Positions 8,501 to 11,993 of a stretch of DNA of 11,993 bases are shown here, piece by piece. A program made the position numbers and the translations under genes. How positions within the stretch are numbered: the stretch's first letter is position 1; every line of letters begins with the position of its first letter. The stretch comes from Flavobacterium psychrophilum (GTDB lineage Bacteria; Bacteroidota; Bacteroidia; Flavobacteriales; Flavobacteriaceae), in contig DYPB01000067.1 of NCBI GenBank assembly GCA_020720185.1, forward strand, positions 1-11,993, written 5' to 3'. The notes beneath the pieces are model-generated. The model searched no databases, was not told the DNA's origin, and was given only the letters and a program-made list of their open reading frames with translations.

Positions 8501-8939
8501 TTTTGAATTATTATTTCCTGATAATTATATCAATAATGTGTCCGAACGGTTGAATTTATACAATGAATTGGCATTAATTAAAGATGAAACCGCCTTACAA
8601 CTATTTGAAAATAAATTGATTGACCGTTTTGGACCTTTGCCTAAACAAGCCATATCATTATTAAGCAGTATGAAAATAAAATGGATTGCTACCAAACTGG
8701 GCATCGAAAAATTAGTGATGAAACAAGGCAAAATGATTTGTTATTTTGTCTCCGATCAGCAAAGTGCCTATTACAATTCGGCACAATTTAGCAAAGTTTT
8801 AAAATTTGTACAAAAAAATCCATCCCTTTGCAAAATGAAAGAAAAACAAACCCCAAACGGCTTGCGGTTGTTGCTCTCTTTCGAGAATGTAAAATCTATC
8901 AGAAAGGCGTTAGAGGTTATGGAGATGGTGGCGGGATAG
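5574..8939 (+). CDS. mfd: Transcription-repair coupling factor Mfd
   Basis: A DNA translocase that removes RNA polymerase stalled at lesions and recruits UvrA for nucleotide excision repair. At 1121 residues it is full length (E. coli 1148). In order: the UvrB-like N-terminal module with PGEFSVRGGIVDVFS at about 173-187; the RNA-polymerase-interacting domain starting near 437 (VGDFVTHIDHGIGKF); the RecG-like motor with Walker A GDVGFGKT at 587-594, DEEQ at 688-691, LTATPIPRTL, and the QMRGRVGR motif at 857-864; then the C-terminal TRCF domain. Only a TTG at 5574 is available as a start after the in-frame stop at 5556. It is favoured because LYDNSPK just after it is conserved in related Mfd proteins, and the first ATG (5663 region) would remove it. 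No TAnnTTTG box was found directly upstream, so transcription may come from the lipoprotein promoter. Confidence 0.97.
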   Translation: MKTSKISTLYDNSPKINQIVEKLSPQNKIQMTGLVGSSLSFVVQSLLEKTKKPFLLLLNDKEEAAFYLNDLEQLIDSETVLFYPQSYKKPYQLEDTDNANVLLRAEVLNRINSTKKPTVIVSYPEALFEKVVTKKDLEKHSLKLSVADKISIEFINEVLFEYEFKRVDFVSDPGEFSVRGGIVDVFSFSNDSPYRIEFFGNEIDSIRSFDVETQLSLEKQQKIVVIPNIEGKFFNENRESFLEYIDNQTVIIIQNTELLTSKIDNLFQKSVDIFNHLSATIKHLEPEKLYLNKIEFLKNGDDFIIIELDQKPIFRTDKQFEFNISPQPSFNKQFDLLLNDLNNNSLTGYKNYIFCSNDGQVKRFDDIFESLDKENHESIRKQYTTITCPIYQGFIDNESKIVCYTDHQIFERYHKFNIKNNIAKKQNITLKELTTLAVGDFVTHIDHGIGKFGGLQKIEVEGKMQEAIKLVYADNDIVYVSIHSLHKISKFNGKDGTPPKIYKLGSPAWKLLKQKTKARVKHIAFNLIQLYAKRRLEKGFQHAPDSYLQYELESSFIYEDTPDQITATADVKKDMETDRPMDRLVCGDVGFGKTEVAIRAAFKAVDNGKQVAVLVPTTILAYQHYRTFTERLKEMPVSVGYLNRFRTAKQKAETLKGLESGKLDIVIGTHQLVNKNVIFKDLGLLIVDEEQKFGVNVKDKLKTITANVDTLTLTATPIPRTLQFSLMAARDLSVITTPPPNRYPIETRVVGFNEETIRDAVSYEIQRNGQVFFVHNRIENIKEVAGMIQRLVPDAKICIGHGQMDGAKLEELMLAFINGEFDVLVATTIIESGLDVPNANTIFINNANNFGLSDLHQMRGRVGRSNKKAFCYFICPPYSAMTEDARKRISALEQFSDLGSGFNIAMKDLEIRGAGDLLGGEQSGFINEIGFETYQKIMNEAIDELKENEFSDLYNDENQDDKPQKEFVKDILIDTDFELLFPDNYINNVSERLNLYNELALIKDETALQLFENKLIDRFGPLPKQAISLLSSMKIKWIATKLGIEKLVMKQGKMICYFVSDQQSAYYNSAQFSKVLKFVQKNPSLCKMKEKQTPNGLRLLLSFENVKSIRKALEVMEMVAG

Positions 8940-8962
8940 AGTTGTTAATTAAAATCGAAATT

Positions 8963-8979
8963 TTACCACTAAATGGTAA
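8963..8979. promoter_or_regulatory. Inverted repeat upstream of the ATPase promoter, candidate operator or mfd terminator
   Basis: TTACCA (8963-8968) and TGGTAA (8974-8979) are perfect inverted copies around CTAAA, with partly matching A/T flanks. It begins 24 bases after the mfd stop and ends 17 bases before the -7 box at 8997, where a -33 element would lie. It could be a repressor site for the ATPase pair or a weak terminator for mfd. Confidence 0.35.
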
Positions 8980-8996
8980 TTTTAAATTTTTATTTA

Positions 8997-9004
8997 TATC
9001 TTTG
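8997..9004 (+). promoter_or_regulatory. -7 promoter element for the ATPase-partner pair
   Basis: TATCTTTG is an exact TAnnTTTG match. Transcription from about 9011 would give a 16-base leader before ATG 9027. It lies downstream of an alternative in-frame ATG at 8973 and so rules against that start. The same octamer precedes the HTH regulator (11522-11529, minus). Confidence 0.6.
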
Positions 9005-9026
9005 CAAAAATAAATATTTAGAAATT

Positions 9027-10238
9027 ATGATAATAGAATTTAAATTTAAAAACTTCACTTCCTATAAAGATGAAACTATTCTTAATATGACTTCTGTAAA
9101 ATCATTTAAAGAATTAAAAAAAAAGAATGTTATAAAAGAAATTGACAGGAACTTTGATTTACTTAAAACCGCTGCAATTTTTGGTAGTAATGGCGGAGGT
9201 AAATCAAATTTTATTCGAGCAATTTTATTTATGAAAGAAGTCTTTCACAGTTCCTATTCAGAATCATTAAAAAATCAAGAAAAAAGACGAACAAAAGATT
9301 ATTTTTTTAAATTGAATACAATTTCTGAAAAAAGTCCTTCTTTTTTTGAAGTTTCATTTATTGTAGAAGGTATTATTTATAGATATGGATTTGAAATATA
9401 TGGATTTGAAATAATATCAGAATGGTTATTTAAAAAAAATGAAGTTGAAACACTTTTATTTAAAAGAAATAAACAGGAATTTGAAATCAATAAATCAAGT
9501 TTCGCTGATGGATTAAAATATAAAAGCAATGTAAATAGTAATATTTTGTTTGTAAGTTATCTTGCACAAAATAATTCAAAAGATGTAAAACCAGTATTTG
9601 ATTTTTTTTTTAATCTTAATATTATAAGTGGAATTGATGATGGGCACAAAAGTGTAACAAAATTATTTTTAAATTTAGATGGTAAATTTAAAACTTGGTT
9701 AAATCTTGCAATTAGATTTTTAGAAATTTCTAAAATTGGAATTACAAAAGATGATAATATTGTTGCCTATCATAATAAATTTGATGAAAATGATTTCATT
9801 GTTGATTCTGTTCCTTTTAGTCTTGATGAAGACGAAAGTGCTGGAACTAAAAAAATTGTTTACTTACTTGGGGCAATTTACGACACTTTAATAACAGGAA
9901 GAACATTATTCATTGATGAATTGGATTCAATGTTACATCCAAATTTAACTAAAAAATTATTAGATTTTTTTCAAGAGTTTAATAAAAATAATGCACAATT
10001 CATTTTTACTACTCAAGATGCAAATTTGTTAAATAAAGACATATTAAGAAGAGATCAAATTTGGTTTGTAGATAGAAATAAGTTTGGAGCCTCCGAACTT
10101 TATTCATTATCTGATTTTGATGCTAGTGTTGTTAGAAGTACTTCTGATTTTCGAAAAAAATATCTTGATTCTAATTTTGGAGCAGCAGAAACAATTGACA
10201 TAACTGATAATTTAATCTATTTGATGTATGGCAATTAG
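9027..10238 (+). CDS. SMC/ABC-like AAA ATPase (AAA_15/AAA_21, COG1106), likely defence-associated
   Basis: A 403-residue ATPase of the family that includes RloA and AbiL-type proteins. Walker A is GSNGGGKS at 53-60, preceded by the typical IEFKFKNFTSYKDET strand. An ABC-type signature ESAGTKK lies at 270-276, and Walker B LFIDELD has Asp297 and Glu298. The switch region reads FTTQDANLL (Gln330), where relatives usually have His. The C-terminal RRDQIWFVDRNKFGASELYSL is a hallmark of this family. Members are usually paired with a small effector gene in phage-defence or abortive-infection loci, and the next gene overlaps this one by 11 bases. ATG 9027 is chosen because the promoter box at 8997-9004 lies just before it. 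The motifs look intact apart from the switch residue. The defence role is inference. Confidence 0.88.
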   Translation: MIIEFKFKNFTSYKDETILNMTSVKSFKELKKKNVIKEIDRNFDLLKTAAIFGSNGGGKSNFIRAILFMKEVFHSSYSESLKNQEKRRTKDYFFKLNTISEKSPSFFEVSFIVEGIIYRYGFEIYGFEIISEWLFKKNEVETLLFKRNKQEFEINKSSFADGLKYKSNVNSNILFVSYLAQNNSKDVKPVFDFFFNLNIISGIDDGHKSVTKLFLNLDGKFKTWLNLAIRFLEISKIGITKDDNIVAYHNKFDENDFIVDSVPFSLDEDESAGTKKIVYLLGAIYDTLITGRTLFIDELDSMLHPNLTKKLLDFFQEFNKNNAQFIFTTQDANLLNKDILRRDQIWFVDRNKFGASELYSLSDFDASVVRSTSDFRKKYLDSNFGAAETIDITDNLIYLMYGN

Positions 10239-10662
10239 AAATGATTATTCAAGAAAACAAGGACAGTTACTTACCAAAGGATCAAAATTTAGATCTATTT
10301 CATTTACTTTAGATAAATTGGATAGTTCTCAAGGGCAGTCTTTAAAAGACTGGGAAAGGTTAGGATTATTGGCAGATTTATTGATAAGAACACAGCAAAT
10401 AAGCCAATATTCTGTCGCAGATTGTCTGAGATTGCAATATATAAAACAATACACAAAAGTTTGTTTTCCTCCTAAATCAAAATTCAAAGAGCCTTTACAT
10501 GTTTCACCTTCGAATTGGGCGGTAATCCACATAAAATCAAATAGTAAAGAGGTTGTCGCTGGATATTTAGATGAAGACGATGTATTTCATATTGTATTTT
10601 TAGACAAAGAACACGATTTTTGGGATACAGATATTCAAGATAGAGGAAAAAACAAAAAATAA
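10228..10662 (+). CDS. Small conserved-looking partner protein of the ATPase, function unknown
   Basis: A 144-residue protein whose ATG lies inside the last codons of the ATPase gene (11-base overlap), so the two are almost certainly translated together. It has a basic N-terminus (RNDYSRKQGQLLTKGSKF), a predicted helical middle with QGQSLKDWERLGLLADLL at about 35-52, then YTKVCFPPKSKF at 75-86. The end is a beta-like block, GYLDEDDVFHIVFLDKEHDFW at 112-132 written as GYLDEDD and VFHIVFLDKEHDFW. His121, Asp126 and His129 are notable. It has no Toprim motif, so it is not RloB or AbiLii, and no HNH motif, so it is not PtuB. I have a vague memory of similar small proteins with a terminal FLDxxHxFW beside COG1106 ATPases, but cannot name a family. 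Effector or antitoxin are both possible. Confidence 0.8.
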   Translation: MAIRNDYSRKQGQLLTKGSKFRSISFTLDKLDSSQGQSLKDWERLGLLADLLIRTQQISQYSVADCLRLQYIKQYTKVCFPPKSKFKEPLHVSPSNWAVIHIKSNSKEVVAGYLDEDDVFHIVFLDKEHDFWDTDIQDRGKNKK

Positions 10663-10722
10663 ATTTCATTGAAAACGCTTTCTTTAAATTTGTAAAAGCC
10701 CGTCTAAAAACTGTAAAACCAT

Positions 10723-10953
10723 TTGAAGATACAAAAAATAAGCACAACTCCGTTTTTTAAATTCAATAACAATAACAAACATTCTATTGATTCAGCAATT
10801 AAAGTGATTTTACATTTGTTGGGTAAAATTTCAAATGACAGAAAAGAAATAATTGAAAACGAAATTGTAACATTATTTGAAAATTTTAATGATAACAAAG
10901 TGATTCAGAAAATCATAAAAGAAAAAATAGCTTATGCAAGGGGTTTAATATAA
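10723..10953 (+). CDS. Unrecognised small protein, possibly the 3' part of a frameshifted gene
   Basis: From a TTG at 10723 this frame encodes 76 residues, mostly charged and helical (IDSAIKVILHLLGKISNDRKEIIENEIVTLF split: IDSAIKVILHLL, ENEIVTLFENF), with no family that I recognise. The frame is closed by a stop at 10714. A neighbouring frame is open from 10644 to 10760 and reads plausible protein (INFIENAFFKFVKARLKTVK), ending at a TAA formed by six T's and AA at 10753-10760. Skipping one T there joins the two into a continuous product ending GLI at 10953. So this may be an older gene broken by a T-run frameshift, or a genuine small gene with a TTG start. It follows the ATPase partner on the same strand and could be transcribed with it. 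Confidence 0.4.
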   Translation: MKIQKISTTPFFKFNNNNKHSIDSAIKVILHLLGKISNDRKEIIENEIVTLFENFNDNKVIQKIIKEKIAYARGLI

Positions 10954-11117
10954 ACAACTTTGCCAAATTTTTAAATATCATTTTCTTCCTAATAATATAT
11001 TTTTGAAATTACTCCTATAAATTCTCTCTCGACGATGCAAAACCTTCTTGGCATTCTGATTTGTGAATGAACCTCTTACAATTTATTTTTCTTTCCATTT
11101 TTCAAACCCTCATCCCA

Positions 11118-11489
11118 CTAATTGTTGGCTAACAATCCTTGCACTTCAGAGAGGGATTTGCTATTCAAAAAATCATCTACGGTAGGCAAAGCTTCATTCG
11201 AGTAAACCGTAAGTAAATTCAGCTCATGGTGGGTTGGCAAACTCATATCCCGAGTAAAAAACAAATCATTCGGCGTGCAATTCAGGTTCAAACACAGGCT
11301 GGTCAGTTGCTTGAAATTGATTTGTATGGCATCCTTTTTTAAAATCTTTGAAGCGGCAACCGAACTGAAACCTATTTTTAATAAATAACTAAACGGGGTT
11401 TTGATGTTTCGTGCCATCAATATAGGGTTTAAATCTAATATAATACTGCTTTTTGGTATATGTAGTGCTTTTCGTTTATTTTTTTTCAT
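11118..11489 (-). CDS. Cro/C1-type helix-turn-helix transcriptional regulator
   Basis: A 123-residue regulator. The HTH region, about residues 20-78, reads NPILMARNIKTPFSYLLKIG, then FSSVAASKILKK as the turn and recognition helix, then LTSLCLNLNCTPNDLFF. This is the layout of the short Bacteroidota HTH_26/XRE proteins (usual form: LNPIFEARGI...YLVKAGI...A.KIL...LC..L.CTPNDLF). The C-terminal tail (LPTVDDFLNSKSLSEVQGLLANN in part) carries the usual weak helix. It is convergent with the ATPase island and is preceded by a promoter box (11522-11529) and a 21-base tandem array (11570-11695), which could be its own binding sites. The coding sequence is visibly richer in G and C than the DNA on both sides. 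The target genes are unknown. Confidence 0.85.
   Translation of the reverse strand: MKKNKRKALHIPKSSIILDLNPILMARNIKTPFSYLLKIGFSSVAASKILKKDAIQINFKQLTSLCLNLNCTPNDLFFTRDMSLPTHHELNLLTVYSNEALPTVDDFLNSKSLSEVQGLLANN
11121..11136. repeat. Perfect inverted repeat over the end of the HTH gene
   Basis: ATTGTT and AACAAT are exact reverse complements around GGCT. They cover the last codons of the regulator gene, directly before its stop. No T-run follows on the minus strand, so it is at most a weak mRNA 3' hairpin. Confidence 0.3.
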
Positions 11490-11521
11490 ATTTATTGCTA
11501 TAATTATTAATAATCTATATG

Positions 11522-11529
11522 CAAAGATA
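11522..11529 (-). promoter_or_regulatory. -7 promoter element for the HTH regulator
   Basis: On the minus strand it reads TATCTTTG, matching TAnnTTTG and identical to the box of the ATPase pair. A start near 11515 gives a leader of about 26 bases before ATG 11489. Confidence 0.6.
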
Positions 11530-11569
11530 TAATTTATTTATATAAATATTAAATTTCTTTATTTTTTTA

Positions 11570-11695
11570 TTTAATACCTAACTATTTTTATTTAATACCT
11601 TACATATATTGTTTAATATCCAACTATTTTTATTTAATACCTAACTATTTTTATTTAATAACTAAATATTATTATTTAATATCTATACTTAAAAT
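11570..11695. repeat. Six 21-base tandem repeats (iteron-like)
   Basis: Units start at 11570, 11591, 11612, 11633, 11654 and 11675, each exactly 21 bases. Every unit begins TTTAATA or TTTAAT; units 1 and 4 are identical and share the core CCTAACTATTTTTA. Unit 3 differs at one to two bases, units 2 and 5 diverge in the second half, and unit 6 is degenerate. Exact 21-base phasing equals two helical turns, so every unit presents the same face, as in iterons or operator arrays. The array ends 40 bases upstream of the regulator's -7 box. Confidence 0.88.
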
Positions 11696-11720
11696 TAAAT
11701 TTTAGTTATAAAAAATAGTT
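11643..11720. repeat. Imperfect inverted repeat folding back on the 21-base array
   Basis: AACTATTTTT (11643-11652) and ATAACTAAA (11658-11666) are matched in inverted order by TTTAGTTAT (11701-11709) and AAAAATAGTT (11711-11720). That gives 19 paired bases with a small bulge and a 34-base loop between 11667 and 11700. It could form a large AT-rich hairpin or cruciform. Confidence 0.5.
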
Positions 11721-11795
11721 GTATAATAATTAGATATACTATTTATAATAATCGATATCAATATTATATTATAAGTTATGAATTAATTATTAACT

Positions 11796-11993
11796 CGATG
11801 AAAAAAATAGATAAAAGAGAATAGATGAAAGAGAATAGATAAAAGAGAATAGATTAAAGAGAATAGATGAAAGAAAATAGATAAAAGAAAATAGATAAAA
11901 GAGAATAGATTAAAGAGAATAGATGAAAGAAATAGATAAAAGAGAATAGATGAAAGAGAATAGATGAAAGAGAATAGATGAAAGAGAATAGAT
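11796..11993. repeat. 14-base purine-rich tandem array, at least 13 units, runs off the window
   Basis: From 11809 the unit is AGATnAAAGArAAT, 14 bases, repeated 13 times with AGAT of a further unit at the window end. Unit 9 (11921-11933) lacks one base. A degenerate unit precedes it at 11796-11808. The fifth base varies among G, A and T and the eleventh between G and A. Units 3-6 and 7-10 repeat the same order of fifth bases (A, T, G, A), showing a higher-order period of about 56 bases. The last three units are identical. Confidence 0.93.

Larger units (their letters stand above)
11490..11993. other. About 500-base extremely AT-rich non-coding region with two tandem arrays
   Basis: No convincing gene was found on either strand. 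After the regulator's leader and promoter, the stretch holds a 21-base tandem array (11570-11695), a fold-back arm (11701-11720), about 75 bases of featureless A/T sequence, and a 14-base purine-rich array (11796-11993) that continues past the window. On the plus strand the second array has a TAG in every frame. Confidence 0.75.

Noticed and set aside
8973..9026. In-frame upstream start (ATG 8973) for the ATPase gene, adding 18 residues
   Set aside because: The promoter-like TATCTTTG at 8997-9004 lies downstream of it, and the normal family N-terminus (MIIEFKFKNFTSYKDE) begins at 9027.
10228..10662. Partner gene as RloB, AbiLii or PtuB, making this RloAB, AbiL or Septu
   Set aside because: No Toprim acidic motifs and no HNH motif are present, and the protein is shorter than RloB; the known system names do not fit.
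10943..10955. Terminator hairpin GTTTA-ATA-TAAAC at the end of the small gene at 10953
   Set aside because: Five A/T-rich pairs with a three-base loop and no T-run is too weak to call.
10954..11117. Minus-strand frame reading a basic peptide (KKVLHRRERIYRSNFKN) in the convergent gap
   Set aside because: It is about 30 codons with no start codon and a stop directly before it; it could be an eroded fragment, but nothing supports a gene.
11570..11720. Plasmid-type replication origin
   Set aside because: The 21-base units are iteron-like, but no replication initiator gene and no convincing DnaA box are visible, and the neighbours look chromosomal.
11570..11993. CRISPR array
   Set aside because: The units are directly adjacent, with 21- and 14-base periods and no unique spacers, and no cas gene is nearby.
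11796..11993. Repeat-rich protein coded on the minus strand through the 14-base array
   Set aside because: One minus frame is open, but the period is not a multiple of three, unit 9 shifts the frame, there is no start in the window, and the other two frames have stops.

Overview
The window looks like chromosome from a member of the Bacteroidota, most likely a flavobacterium. The DNA is very AT-rich. Four or five genes are preceded by the TAnnTTTG -7 promoter element typical of that phylum, and clear Shine-Dalgarno sites are lacking. The gene families also fit: a SanA-like DUF218 protein, an M3 dipeptidyl carboxypeptidase, a small lipoprotein beside mfd, and a TetR gene in front of a TolC gene.

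Layout: positions 13-1745 (minus) hold the start of an efflux operon. Its TetR repressor gene is a pseudogene with in-frame stops and an internal deletion, overlapping by one base an apparently intact TolC-type outer-membrane channel gene. The remaining pump genes would lie beyond position 1. Positions 1839-4566 (minus) hold an M3 metallopeptidase followed by a SanA-like membrane protein, 16 bases apart. A compact divergent promoter region at about 4567-4644 serves the peptidase on one side and, on the plus strand, a lipoprotein gene (4645-5247) and the large mfd gene (5574-8939), the transcription-repair coupling factor. Between the lipoprotein and mfd sits the 3' part of an ORF6N-family gene, a remnant of accessory DNA.

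Positions 8940-10953 look like an accessory island after mfd: an SMC/ABC-like AAA ATPase (9027-10238) whose end overlaps a 144-residue partner of unknown function (10228-10662), with its own promoter. This pair is the best candidate for a poorly described system, probably defence or toxin-antitoxin-like; that role is inferred from the ATPase family and the tight pairing. A small unrecognised frame, possibly frameshifted, follows.

Positions 11118-11993 hold a convergent Cro/C1-type HTH regulator (minus) and about 500 bases of extremely AT-rich non-coding DNA. That DNA carries two separate tandem arrays: six 21-base iteron-like units, and thirteen 14-base units that run off the window end. The first array lies directly upstream of the regulator's promoter.

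No rRNA, tRNA, CRISPR array or intact transposase was seen.
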